Assembly: GCA_003194525.1 (NCBI GenBank)
Contig: NBIV01000239.1
Location: 44,792 to 108,791, forward strand
Direction of reading: 5' to 3'
Length of the DNA: 64,000 nt
From: Gracilariopsis chorda
Taxonomy: Eukaryota > Rhodophyta > Florideophyceae > Gracilariales > Gracilariaceae
Below, in pieces: positions 9,636 to 20,135 of this stretch (position 1 is its first letter; each line of letters begins with the position of its first letter). Both the position numbers and the translations under genes were made by a program. Under the pieces are notes generated by a model. It was not told where the DNA came from and searched no databases. It saw only the letters and a program-made list of their open reading frames with translations.

Positions 9636-10570
9636 CTCACATGTCATCTGTTCCAGTTGAAACCACCGTACCCAAAGAAACAGCCAAGATCTCCACGACT
9701 TATATCAAGATCGAAGAACGCACGGAACACCCAAGTGCGAATACAAAATTAGACCACAAGAAATACAGATTTTAACGTCAAATCTTGCATCACCATTCAA
9801 AACCCCCGCTCCAAAACTGTTACTTGCGCAAGTACGCGTAAGCGGACAAATCTTTAGATTGTTTTTTTGATAACCGATCCGAAATGAACTACCGTTCAAA
9901 GTCTTTCGTTAAATGCGTGGGAATTCCAACAGTCAAAACGAACTACCAAGAAGAGATGGCGAATGCATGAACTACCATTTTAGAACGGACTGATAAAGAT
10001 GGTTTCATATTGGAAACAAGACACCTCAGAGAGAAGAGACGGTTCTCCATCTGCCCATTGTAGGGAAATGACGCTATCCTTGGACAACACTGGCTTCACC
10101 AGTACAACCCCTATGTCAACCACCGAACTACCCTCATATCATTTACCCACGAAAATAAACAAGTCGTCATTACCGCTAAATGGAAACGAAGCAACAACAT
10201 GGCAACACTCAGCACTATCAGTAAATGCATACAGAAGAAATTACCAGTACTCGCGGTTCTTGCACGCACACATAATGAACCAGAAAAGACAGAGGTACAA
10301 AAACCCAACCTAAAGTCATTGTTAGGTGAATTTGAAGATGTATTTCCAGACCAACTCCCAAAAAAACTACCCCCATAAGGAGAAAAAGACTTTCTTTTCG
10401 ACCTACTGCCAGATTTTACGCCAATCTAGGAAGCAGTATATCGAATTTCAGATAAAGAAATTACATAACTACGTAAGCAGCTCCATGAAATACTTCGACA
10501 GGGTTTCATCCTACCAAGTTCGAGCCCTTGGGGTGCATCCATATTATTCGTCGCCAAGAAAGATGGAGCA
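9636..10570 (+). pseudogene. Protease and RT-leader remnant of G1
   Basis: No long frame survives, but pieces are readable. ILGQHWLHQYNPYV near 10075-10115 resembles the ILGxxWL..xNP end of Gypsy retropepsins, and FEDVFPDQLPKKLPP near 10330 is the usual lead-in to reverse transcriptase. The catalytic DSG/DTG was not found. Several single-base shifts separate these pieces. Confidence 0.5.
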
Positions 10571-11740
10571 TTGAGACGATGCATCGACTACCGAGGATTA
10601 AACAAACTAACGGTGAAGAATAGTCACCCCATACCCCTGATTAGTGACATATTTGATAAGCTTATTAGCACTAGAATGTTTTCAAAAATAGATCTTCGTT
10701 CAGGGTATCATCAAATAAGACTTTCCGAACAGTCAATCCCGAGAACAGCCTTCCGTACAAGATTCGGTCACTTTGAGTTCCTCGTACTTCCTTTTGGTCT
10801 TACCAATGCACTAGCTTCATTTATGAGCCTGATAGATACGGTACTGAGTGTATACATAGACGTGTTCGTCTTAGTATATCTAGATGACATTTTTATTTAT
10901 AGTAAGAACAAAGAAGAACATTTGAAGCATTTCAGATGTGTACTCAACCTGCGCGAGCACAAGCTTTATGGGAAGCTTTCAATTATTGAACTCATGAAGC
11001 AGAAAGTTGAGTATCTTGGACAGATTGTGAGTGCAGAAGGTATATCCGTCGAAGCACAGAAGGTTGATGCAATCTTGAATAGGAGAACAGCTAAAACCAA
11101 GACCGACGTCCAGGCATTTCTGGTATTGGTAAACTACTACCGACGTTTTATCAAGAAATGTTCCGAAATATCGAAACCTCTGACCAAACTATGCAGAAAT
11201 TCTCAATTTAAGTGGAAACAAGAACAAGCTGAAAGTTTTGATTCCTTGAAAAAAGCTATCACAAGAACCCCAGTCCTAAGGCACTTTGACCCAAAATTAC
11301 CCATCATCATTACTACCGATGCTTCTCAATATGCCATTGGAGCCGTTATGGAACCGGTTGAAAACAATGTTAAACGGCTTGTAGCATTTTCATCAAGAAC
11401 ATTAAATGCCGCCGAACAACATTACGCATCCCACGAAAGAGAATTCTTGGGGGTAGTAGACTGGTTGAGGACATGAAGGGTGTACCTTCATGGTCAAAAA
11501 CTTACATTTTACACTGACCACTACCCTTTGAAGTATCTAGAATCTCAACCAAACCTGTCTCAAAGACAGGTACGCTGGCTGGAGAGTATCGTTGATTTTC
11601 ACTTCTGTTTTCAGTGGATCAAAGGGAAGTCCAACGTTGTCGCAGAGGCTCTTTCAAGATACCCGAAACACGCTGAGAACCCTGAATTAATTAACCGGTC
11701 ACTACTTCAGGAAGCAATTCTCAGAATTTCCAAAGCCAAT
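10571..11740 (+). pseudogene. pol: Reverse transcriptase and RNase H of G1
   Basis: Frame 10571-11476 holds the RT palm: [16 protein letters not shown], then [14 protein letters not shown] with the first catalytic Asp (residue 41), [12 protein letters not shown], and the active-site YLDD at residues 103-106. After the connection domain comes RNase H with [12 protein letters not shown] and [13 protein letters not shown] at 11474-11476 interrupts RNase H, after which the same frame resumes (VYLHGQKLTFYTDH, then IKGKSNVVAEALSR with Glu or Ala-Glu where Ala-Asp is normal). Catalytic RT residues are preserved although the gene is broken. Confidence 0.85.
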
Positions 11741-12142
11741 GGTATATCCCAGCTTGGTGAGGTATCCAAAATGGGTACACGCGCATTCATCAACAGATAT
11801 ATGAACGAAAAGAAATTCAGAAACGTATACAAATATGGGCAGGGCCCATTCTACAAAGAAAACGGATTTTTGTTTAGGAAAGGACGACTATGCTTACCAA
11901 ATGAAGACGTACGACTAAAGATCGTACAAGACTACCACGATCATCTTATATCAGCTCAAGTAGAATTTAGGAAAACATAAAAAAAATTCGGAGACTATAA
12001 TACTGGAAATTGTTACGCCAAACGATTTAAGAATACGTCGAATCATGTCTGAAAGTGTCAAGAAACGAAATCAGGAATCAAAAAACCCCAGGGTCAACTA
12101 AAACCATTAAATCCTTCGAGGAAGAAGCAGGCTCGCGTTACA
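11741..12142 (+). pseudogene. Integrase N-terminal (H2C2) remnant of G1
   Basis: The frame continues to 11980 with GRLCLPNEDVRLKIVQDYHDH, the usual entry to the H2C2 zinc-binding domain, then breaks with a TAA and shifts. The pair of His and pair of Cys are not intact. Confidence 0.45.
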
Positions 12143-12670
12143 ATGGACTTCATCACACCGCGTCCCAAAACGAAACATGGCAATAGTTCATTGTACGTAG
12201 TAGTAGACCACCTATCCAAGTTGATCAGAATTATCCCACTAACATCAGACTTCACTGCAGTCCAGACTGCAGAACTCTATTTCAAACACGTATACAGACA
12301 CCATGGCCTCTCCGAAGTAATTGTCTCCGACAGGGAAAAGAATTTCATGAGCAACTTTTGGAAAGAACTATTCCTTCTCGTCGGCACTAAGATAAGGACA
12401 TCAACGGCATATCACCCACAGACAGATGGGCAAACCGAGGTAATGAACCAAAACATTGAAGATATGATTAGAGCATACGTCAAGCTTAAGCAATCTAGTT
12501 GGGATGAACACCTGATAGAATTCGAAGTCGCATGCAACTGGTCAAAGAAATCAACCACAAAGCTTACACCCTTCTTCTTAACGTATGGAAACCACCCAAG
12601 AGTACCACCGCTCTATACCATCATTTCAGAAAATCATGCAGCTCTGAAATTCATAGGAAGCATGAAATAG
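12143..12670 (+). pseudogene. Integrase catalytic core of G1
   Basis: Retroviral-type DDE core: Asp in MDFITP, Asp in SDREKNF, Glu in YHPQTDGQTEVMN. The intervening VVVDHLSKLIRIIP and SSWDEHLIEFEVACN are typical of Ty3/Gypsy integrases. The frame ends in a TAG at 12668-12670 after GSMK and resumes directly as ATIEARKQIKKQ, so one nonsense change breaks it. The enzyme would join element DNA to the genome. Confidence 0.85.
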
Positions 12671-13137
12671 GCAACCATTGAAGCAAGAAAACAGATTAAA
12701 AAACAGAACCATTACTTCAAGTTATACACTGATAAGAATCGCTCCCCCTGCACATTTCAAGTAGGGCAGAAAGTCATGTTGTCCACAAAAATACTCAATA
12801 CATACCACATGGGAAGAACGTCCAAACTACGAATCCGATACTGCGGACCTTTCAGGATCACAGAAAAACTTGGTCCAGTAACATTTCGTCTAGGCTTGAT
12901 TCATACACTGAAGTCAAAGATTGATGATGTGTTCCACGCTAGTGTTCTCAAGCCTTACCGAGAAGACACATCAATTCGTCTCGAGCCAGATCACCCCACC
13001 CCGGTACCATTGAAGGATGGGACAGAAGAACATGGAGTAGAATGTATTGTCAGCCACAGAAAATGGGCCATAAGATTTCAATTTCTTGTCAAATAGCTTG
13101 AAGACCCAAGTCATGAGAACACTTGAATGAATGCAAG
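12671..13137 (+). pseudogene. Integrase C-terminus with GPY/F and chromodomain-like segment
   Basis: Frame 12776-13096 contains VGQKVMLSTK, then LRIRYCGPFRITEKLGPVTFRL (the GPY/F module) and DDVFHASVLKPY. It then turns into a chromodomain-like stretch, EHGVECIVSHRK and FQFLVK, followed by a TAG where Trp is expected in LVKW and a continuation LEDPSHENT. Chromodomains on integrases direct insertion to modified chromatin. This places G1 among chromoviruses. Confidence 0.65.
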
Positions 13138-13237
13138 AGACCTCACAAACTACAAATCACTTCTTCGACAGTATAAAAAGACGAATGGACTCTTACCAAG
13201 AAGGAACTGAGCGTCCTCGTCTCAACAAACCTTGAAG

Positions 13238-13687
13238 ATGAATCAGAGCACCAATTTCGAGGGCACCAGAGAGTTCTACAACAATACCAACCTCAGCGGA
13301 AGATCTTTATACCACTGGATGGGTGAAATCGCTGGCATTGACGCAATCAGGCTACTTCTTTGCTGTGCAGCCTGTCATATCTCGCTCTCATTTGCCCAAC
13401 ATCGTGGACTCTTCTATACCGGGGAGAACAACATACTGCTGAACCCATTTTTCTTCAACTATGATGGTCGAATTATGACGGTACTGGTCAATACGTACGA
13501 AATGCATATCTTCTACTATATGGTCGCGCGTTACGGACACCTCATGGGTGAAAGAAGTTTGACCGAGAAGATTCGTGAATTCCTGAACCGCTTTGAAAAT
13601 GAAAGTCAAGTCCCATTCCCCTTGGACCCTGAAACTCAGCGCGATCTGCTCCGCGTTCCTCCCAAATCCGGTTTTGTGCGAGTCTAA
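13238..13687 (+). CDS. Intact accessory ORF between integrase and 3' LTR of G1
   Basis: From ATG 13238 the frame is open for 149 codons to a TAA at 13685-13687, in contrast to the broken gag and pol of the same element. A moderately hydrophobic stretch (AIRLLLCCAACHISLSF) lies around residues 35-52, followed by FFFNYDGRIMTVLVNTYE and a charged C-terminus SLTEKIREFLNRFENES. It does not show CCHC, protease, fusion-peptide or chromodomain features. Position matches that of env or other third ORFs in Gypsy elements, but nothing seen proves an envelope protein. Function unknown; it may be a captured host gene. Confidence 0.45.
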   Translation: MNQSTNFEGTREFYNNTNLSGRSLYHWMGEIAGIDAIRLLLCCAACHISLSFAQHRGLFYTGENNILLNPFFFNYDGRIMTVLVNTYEMHIFYYMVARYGHLMGERSLTEKIREFLNRFENESQVPFPLDPETQRDLLRVPPKSGFVRV

Positions 13688-13724
13688 GAAAACCTTCGTC
13701 ACGATTTGGTTGGACTCTACTGTT

Positions 13725-13736
13725 AGGGAAGAGTGA
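13725..13736 (+). promoter_or_regulatory. Polypurine tract of G1
   Basis: AGGGAAGAGTGA directly precedes the 3' LTR start TGTTAG, the expected site for plus-strand DNA priming. Confidence 0.6.
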
Positions 13737-14388
13737 TGTTAGAATTAGTTATTATTCATCTTTCTTTGAAAATAGTTGGCTCTAGCATCAGTTCTAACGT
13801 GCAAAACCCAGCTATTCTTATTCTAATCGATCTCCTGAAGTGATCAGTTACCCCTTTGCCATGCCAAACAGGCCTGAAAGCCGAGTTGACGTCTTCGTGA
13901 CACCCTGTCAATATGACATCACAACATGTTCATGTCAGAGGAGTCTTGGCTGGCCACGTGGACATATGCGCACAAAATTACACGTTGCCTACTACTCACA
14001 ACGTTGACAGACACTTCACACGGTACAGCAGGGATTGAACGGTCATGGAAGATTCCCGAGGGAGTCGTGCCAAGTCATCACTGGCACCCTGGGTCCATGC
14101 CAGATCATCAAGACCTTGTCTGATGACAAGTCATCAGCATTGCTGGAATTTGCCAAGTCATCAAACGACTAGATCCGTCACTAAACCGGGTAAACCAGTA
14201 GCGTGCGGAGGCCAACACGAACACCAAGCATCATACCGTTTAACTCGAACGAATTCTCATCGACTAGTGGCACTGATAGAACTAGACTAGGAACTCTATA
14301 TAAATCCCGATGGATGTTTCCAATTTCTAACTCGGATCATCACCATCGATTTCCAACCAGTTCAATCACTGCACCCCTGTACCCAACG
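13737..14388 (+). repeat. 3' LTR of G1
   Basis: Full-length match to 6826-7480 with many point changes. A TATATAAA box lies at 14297-14304. The last bases (ACCCAACG) differ from TTCTTAACA of the 5' LTR, so the right boundary is uncertain by a few bases. Helitron sequence begins at once after it. Confidence 0.85.
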
Positions 14389-14659
14389 CAGGGGCGATTG
14401 CAAATGCCGCAAACAATGCGCAAGTGCGGTACCGACTCTAAAACCGGCACCCAAATTTGCAGAGAAGGGCACTTTCCCTCTTCTCTACCTGTACAGTGAT
14501 CAGCACGAACCGTTTGATATCGGCCTGTTTCTGGATGCGAAGAACTCAAGACAGCCAAACTCAGGTCCCAGTGTCAACGAAGGAAAGCTACGAAAGCTCA
14601 TGTGGGCTGAGACCACGAAGGGATGTCTGTAATCAGACAACATCCTCCTAAACAGTAGA

Positions 14660-14870
14660 ACGTTGGTGCAGATGTGCATGGTCCGCACGCACACAACCAT
14701 TGAGGACATGCAACTACGTTTCTTGGAGAGAGAACAAAAGGCACTTATTGTACAAGAGCAAGAGATCCAGCAAGCACAACAGCAAACAGCTCATATGTCA
14801 TCATCACAGCTCGCCCAAATGGGATGCAAAGTTCTGCCCGATGAACCGGACAGCTCAGCAGCGTACTAAA
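14660..14870 (+). pseudogene. Helitron H1 N-terminal coiled-coil segment
   Basis: A readable stretch of about 68 codons with a Gln/Glu-rich helix (LEREQKALIVQEQEIQQAQQQ). It precedes the Rep region as N-terminal sequence usually does in Helitron proteins. No motif of its own. Confidence 0.35.
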
Positions 14871-14919
14871 AGAACGAGCGCAGGGATGTACTGGCCATCG
14901 TAACGCGGAGAGGACCGCC

Positions 14920-15895
14920 TTCTTTTTTCATTACAATCACGATGACCATCTGGTGAGAGGCCATCCAGCGCATTGGAATGAACACCAGCTATCGGGGCGT
15001 ATCTACCGCACAGAGTACCCTCCCTCAACTTTTCGATGGCCCGGATCTGATTGCAAGGAGGTAAAACCAGTACGCAAACAACTTCATGAAAGACGTGGAG
15101 AAGAACTCGGAGCACATGTTTGGAATGAAGTGCCTGGGGCTTGCATCAAAGCTCCAGTTTCAAGAACGCATTGTGCCTCATCACCACATGCTCGTGTGGC
15201 TTGAAGGAGTCGTTCTTGAAGACGTTGATTTGATCGACGAGCTGATTGGTGCAGAACTTCCCCTTCCCTGTGGAGACAACGCGTTGCGTGCCCTCATTCG
15301 TTCCATACACAGGCACCGCCACTCCCCCTACTGCCGGAATCGCGTTCGGCGGTGCAAGTTTGGACACGACAGCAATATGATGGTGCCGGAGACTTACATT
15401 GAAGAAGGCACGAATTGCGTGGTTTACCGCAGAAGAAAGCCAGAAGACTTCAAGATTGTGCCGTACAACCCAACTATGAGAAGACGTATTGCTCTCATAT
15501 CAACCTAGAACGCACGCAAGAAAGGGGTGCAGTGGCTTATCTGATGGAGCCTGCGTTTAGGTAGCCTCAAGCCCAGGAGGTGGTGCTCAATGGTAGTGGT
15601 GCTACTGAGCCAGGCACACAGATGGAAAAACAATAAGAGCCGCGGGCGCAGAACGATATTCGTGCATAAATGCGAGCGCGTGTGGTGGGTACCGTCAATG
15701 CAGCTTCGAGAATTTTCGAGTTTCGGCATGTTCACATTGTACTAAAAGTAGAGCGAATGGCCATTGACTTGGAAGGAGAGCGACCGTTTCTGCTCAGACG
15801 TCCAAATCAAGTCCATTTTGCATCGTCACCGTCTGCGTTGGAGAGATACTTTGCAAGGCCCAAGGCATATGTGAATTTCGACTACCTTTCGTAAT
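14920..15895 (+). pseudogene. Helitron Rep (HUH-type nuclease) region, H1
   Basis: Pieces in order: FFITITMTIW and FDGPDLIARR, the usual Helitron N-domain; MKDVEKNSEHMFGMKCLG; then FQERIVPHHHMLVWLEG at about 15160-15215, which occupies the place of the HUH motif; a Cys/His segment HRHRHSPYCRNRVRRCKFG; VYRRRKPEDFKIVPYNP; then VERMAIDLEGERPF and RPNQVHFASSP. Rep would nick and join single strands during rolling-circle movement. Stops at 15506-15508 and frame changes break the gene. The HUH triplet reads HHH. Confidence 0.75.
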
Positions 15896-15966
15896 TTGAA
15901 AACGTTCAACGGTATCGCACACTTCCAGCACGTGAGCCTAACCAATAAGACGGGGACATCACTCAG

Positions 15967-16500
15967 GTGCCCACACAGGACTGCGATCCGCCCATGTACG
16001 TGGTAGAGCGCACGGACTCCGAGCAGTATGTCGCAAGGATCAGAAGTGTTTCTCTATCGGATATTGAGCTCTTTGCTCTGCGCTTGCTGGTCATGAATCA
16101 CAGCTCGAGTCACTATGAAGACGCAAAGACTCTCAACGGACAGCAGTGTGGAACGTATCGTGAAACTGCGAATGTAAGCGGACTGCTCGCGAACGGATCC
16201 GTGTTTCATATTGCATTTTAAGAAGCAGTGCAGATCTACAGCACGCCCTCCAGGCTAAGACTTCTGGTTGTCACACTATACCACCAAGGCGCAGACCCAG
16301 AAAAAATGGCCCTCGAGAACTGGGAGGGGCTATGTAGCGACATACATACAAAAGCAACGAAAGCAAAAATATTTATAGACGTGTGCTGGAGATCTCGAAC
16401 CAGCACGGTCGAAGAATGCTTCGCGATTACACCTTCTTCCCCAAACACTTACAGTAGGATCATGCAGCATTCACTGAGGCGAGTCGAACTAAAATAATTC
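15967..16500 (+). pseudogene. Helitron linker region between Rep and helicase, H1
   Basis: The frame 15967-16221 reads SDIELFALRLLVMNHSSSHYEDAKTLNG and CGTYRETANVSGLLANGSVFHIAF, the well-conserved Helitron segment before the helicase. A TAA interrupts it, and EAVQIYSTPSRLRLLVVTLY follows in the same frame. Its sister in H3 is at 49021-49240. Confidence 0.7.
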
Positions 16501-16599
16501 GCGACGCACGAGGGGTTCGAAATTCGTCAACTTTGCAGTCAAGGTACGCCACCTTATAAACTCGCCAAATACAAGTCATTGACACCGTCATGGTCACAT

Positions 16600-18060
16600 C
16601 AAAACAACGGCAGGCACTGCAGCAGCGAGCAAGCACTTCTGGAAACGGGTTCTTCGCGTAACGATCCGCAAAAACCGGGAATACATATGTGCTCAACCTC
16701 CTTCGTGATATCACTGAGTCAAAAGGAATGCTCACCGAAATGACTGCTGCAACATCGTTTTACGAAGGTGGCTGCACTTTAAACACCCTGTTCGGACTAG
16801 GTGTAGCTGAGAAGGAAAGTACTACCAGCAATACAGCCACTTTGTCAAAGTACGGTCCCCTATGTCAACTTGCAGAACTACTACGCGAACTACAACTGCT
16901 CGTCTTGAGTGAGGCGTCCATCCTCTCATTAAAGCTTTTTAGACTCATGGATACGTTACCCAAAGATCTTCGCTGCAGTGGAATGGAAAACCCGCCTACC
17001 TTTAGGGGCTTTACAATCATTCTATCCGGCGACTACTCCAAGCTGCTTCCAGTGGTACCGCATTTGTACATGGAGGCCAAGCCAAGTAGAAATTTGAGAC
17101 GAGTGTACACAAAAATTCTCAACAAATTGCCGTGGAAGAGTGATTTGTGGACATTGTGGTCGGTTGAAATGCTGTACCTCACCCAACAAGTACGCCAAGC
17201 CAATGATCCGTCATTTTCATCACTGTTACGTTCCATTGCACGCAACGCAATATCCAACAACGCTCCAATACCACTCAGATCTACCGGTCGCCTGCAAACC
17301 GCCTACCAATTCCTGAGGAAGTGGCTCACAACACGACGCAAGGAGAATGTGGATCTCAGAAACATGCTCATTGTGTCCAAAAACGAGTTGGTCGACGAAC
17401 ATCATGCGGCAGCGCTCGATCTGTTTCCTGGTGAGCACTTCACTCTTCCTTTAGTGAAAACTGTGGAACTTGATCGTGGACTGAACCCAGAGTCTGACAT
17501 CGCCAGTACTATCGTTCCCGAGTTTGCATATCAGTATTCGCCTACCGGAGTACCGCCCCACCACTTGGAATTGAAGATCGGTGTGCCATTTATGGTAGTT
17601 TGGGACGTCAACAGAAAGCTGTTCGTAGTCGTGCGTATCGATGAGTATACAATCCACGTGGCCCATTCCACGAAAACGGACACGTGCTGGAATGACAGCT
17701 CCTACGTCGTGCCGAATTCTGGTTTTCTTTCCCAGACATTCGAGTGATTCGAAGGCAACTCCTCACTTGTGTCGCGTTTGCAGCTACCTTTCACAAAGGA
17801 CAGGAAAAGATCTTGAATGGCTTGGTCGTGGATGTGGAATCCAACCTTTTACTGCGCCAGTCAGCTGTATGTGGCATTGTCGCGCGTTGGAAGTAACTAT
17901 CATATGCTGCTTGAGCATGACCCGTAGCTTACATCCGCCAATTTGCACACAATTCATCCCATTCCTTTGGCCATCGCCAACCCCGTGCTGCCCGACGCCA
18001 TTCAGTTCTGCTTTTCTCCACAACCGTGATCATAATTGTTGCGTTCTTCATTCATTGAAT
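16600..18060 (+). pseudogene. PIF1-like helicase of Helitron H1
   Basis: A 352-codon frame at 16689-17747 holds most of the helicase. The Walker A position just before it reads SAKTGNTYVLNLLRDI, with Asn where the ATP-binding Lys should be. Then follow LVLSEASILSLKLF (Walker B place, Asp-Glu changed to Ser-Glu), ILSGDYSKLLPVVPH, LTQQVRQANDPSF and PTGVPPHHLELKIGVPFMV. After a frame change near 17747 the end is FAATFHKGQEK and SQLYVALSRV, the motif VI region. The protein would unwind DNA during transposition. Changes in Walker A and B and the frame breaks indicate loss of function. Confidence 0.82.
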
Positions 18061-18209
18061 TGAACTACTTTCATTTATGCTTTTGCTTTCTCCACCGTTT
18101 TTCTTCTCACCGCTACTTCTCACTCCTCCACCGCGGCACGCAGCGCCGCCGGGAGTGGAAGGCCGTTTCCTCTTATCTCAACATTTCAACAACCCCCATA
18201 CTATAATGA

Positions 18210-18720
18210 TTTGCTCATTAATGAGGGGGGTGTTGTTGATTGACGGGAGGCGTTGCTTCAAACAATCCCCTTGCACGCCGCCTTCGGAACGTCCAAAAAC
18301 CTCTCTTGGAACAACGCCCTCCAGCCATTCAAAAACTTGAGCAGCAGCAGCAAAGCTCGAACCTTATTGGCTGCTGCTGCATGTTGACTGCCGCAGCTGC
18401 TGAGTGGCTAGCAGTACAACACTGCTACCCATTGCACTGCACATTGTTTAGCACTCTTGTCATTTTGGCAGTGCCAGCCAAATACAATACGCTGTATTCT
18501 CCATGCAAAACTGCATTGGCAACCAATCACCAACGCTCTGGCGCACCATTGCGACTCTATTTGATATTCACACTCGGCGCCGCGGCCCTCATTGGCCTGC
18601 CGCCCGTTTGCGAGCATTATTGAGTAAAGGCGGTCTGAGGATCACCCAAAGTCACCCCTATTCAGTGGCGAGCAGCGCCACCCGCGGGCGAAAGCCGCCT
18701 CTACTTGTCACCCACTGTTA
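18210..18720 (+). repeat. Non-autonomous Helitron unit U1, head to tail with H1
   Basis: Starts TCATTAATGAGGGGGGTGTTG, has the 5' hairpin GGAGGCGTTG..CAACGCCCTCC (about 18246-18333), then CAGCAGCAG, a palindrome-rich middle (GCAGTGCCAGCCAA) and a GC-rich 3' end (GCAGCGCCACCCGCGGGCGAAAGCCGCC). No coding potential. It ends TTAATGATTTG, where the next unit begins. Confidence 0.7.
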
Positions 18721-19236
18721 ATGATTTGCTCATGTATGAAGGGGGTCTTGTTGACTGATGGGAAGCGTTGCACCACAAAATCGCTTTGCAGGTCCCCATA
18801 CATATATGCGAAACGCCCATTTCGCGCAATGCCTCCCTACCACTTGAAAAATTCGGCAGCAGCAGTAATGCGTATAGTGCTTTGGCTGTTGCTGCATGTT
18901 GATTGCCTGCTTGCTGCTCAGTGCCTGGCACTACATTAATGAATTCAGTGCTAGCCACTCAGCAGTAGATGCCTTGCGCGACACGTGACCGGCATTTATG
19001 CACTGCGCCAGTGCCACACAATGCAAATTGACTGCTGCTGCTGCTGAGTTGCTGGCATTACAGCACTGCTACCAATCCCACTGCACAGTGGTTGGCACTG
19101 CAGTCATTTTGGCAGTGAGAGCCAATTACAATCCACTGTACTCTCCATCCGCGACTGCAATGTAAGCCACTCACCAATGCGCGAGCGCTCAATTGCAACT
19201 CTACTCCATATTAAATCCCTGCCCGTTAGAGAATTA

Positions 19237-19267
<31 letters not shown>

Positions 19268-19655
19268 TTCAAAGCTTATTGGCTGCTGCTGTATGTTGAC
19301 GGTTGTTGCTGCTCAAGGACTGGTACTACAGTACTGCTATCAGTCGCAATGCTCACTGTTTGGCACTGCAGTCATTTATGCAGTGCCAGACAATTACATC
19401 CCACTGTACTCTGCATCCACACTTGCAGTGCAAGCCACTTAGCAACGCGTGGATGCCCAGCTGCAATTCTATTTTATATGCACTCCCGGCGCTGCGGCCC
19501 TGATCGCTCTGCAGGCCGTTTTCCAGTGCTAGCAATCAAAAGCGGCCGGCAGATCCCCCAAAGTGAACCATTTTCAACGGGACGCAGCGCTGCCCACAGC
19601 CGAAGGCTGCTTCTACTGTTTGCAATCTCTAACTACCAATTGTTCAATTTTATGA
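18721..19655 (+). repeat. Non-autonomous Helitron unit U2 (internally duplicated)
   Basis: Starts TCATGTATGAAGGGGGTCTTG. The 5' hairpin is GGGAAGCGTTGC..GCGCAATGCCTCCC (18758-18835). The middle contains two copies of the CAG-rich, GCAGTGCC-rich segment, with a long (CAG)n run at 19231-19263. The 3' end carries CAGCGCTGCCCACAGCCGAAGGCTGC, then TTTTATGATTGAG. No coding potential. Confidence 0.65.
19231..19263 (+). repeat. (CAG)n microsatellite
   Basis: About eleven uninterrupted AGC/CAG units inside Helitron unit U2. Shorter CAG runs stand at the same place in the other units. Confidence 0.9.
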
Positions 19656-20135
19656 TTGAGACTATTTTTATTTTAATTATTTTACATTTCGTTAGAGATG
19701 TTGTTTGTAAAATGTTCGGCGGCATGGTTTTTGGAATCAACAATTCCAACATTGACCTTTTTTGTGCATCTTATGACATACGAACAGAAGTTACACCTAT
19801 TAATTATCCATTTTCAGTGGTCACATGAAATCTAGACATGACGCCACCGACAATTTGGGTATCATAAAGACGGAATTCCCGTGGCGAAGAAGAGCGGAAT
19901 GATGGCAATTCAAAATAATTAAAACATAAAGCACTTCTTAACCTGGTGTAGAGCACTGCGTCAGGCATACGCACCCCTCTCTGTTGCTCCGGGTGCAAAA
20001 CGCGGGGAGGGAGAAGAGTCCCTATGAAATTCGATTTCATTTTTAGGACCCACCCTTCTTCGCCTCCACCCCAAGCGCCCTCTCGCTACTTCCGCCCCCG
20101 GGGCTCTCCGCCGCGCTCAGCCACGCCCCACCACG
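19656..20135. other. Non-repetitive segment next to Gypsy G2
   Basis: AT-rich up to about 20040, then GC-rich (20042-20135) with a composition similar to the coding-like tail on the other side of G2 (31046-31300). No gene is certain. Confidence 0.35.

Larger units (their letters stand above)
6826..14388 (+). mobile_element. Gypsy (Ty3) LTR retrotransposon G1, chromovirus type, degenerate
   Basis: Bounded by direct repeats of about 655 bp starting TGTTAGAATTAG. Order: LTR, primer-binding site, leader ORF with zinc fingers, gag, protease remnant, reverse transcriptase, RNase H, integrase with a GPY/F-like and chromodomain-like end, an extra ORF, a purine tract, LTR. Gag and pol carry many stops and shifts, so the copy is not expected to move by itself. 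The left flank is AGTAC (6821-6825), but no matching duplication is obvious on the right, where the 3' LTR abuts Helitron H1 sequence. Confidence 0.88.
14389..18209 (+). mobile_element. Helitron H1, degenerate, 5' end missing
   Basis: Carries a Rep-type nuclease region followed by a PIF1-like helicase region, the hallmark pair of Helitrons, with many stops. The first recognisable bases (GGGGCGATTGCAAATGCCG) match, in inverse orientation, 50925-50945 of Helitron H3, so the start is cut by Gypsy G1. The 3' end is GC-rich with CCGCGGC..GCAGCGCCGCC, then CTCAACA..CCCCCATACTATAATGATTTG, and is directly followed by the 5' end of another unit. Confidence 0.8.

Noticed and set aside
18077-18623. Plus-strand ORFs of 87-127 codons over Helitron unit U1
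   Set aside because: The same sequence in other units has no conserved frame; the amino acid runs reflect CAG repeats and terminal sequence.
19000-19640. A CRISPR-like array suggested by repeated short motifs
   Set aside because: Spacing is irregular, motifs are palindromic GCAGTGCC and CAG runs of a Helitron unit, and the window is eukaryotic.
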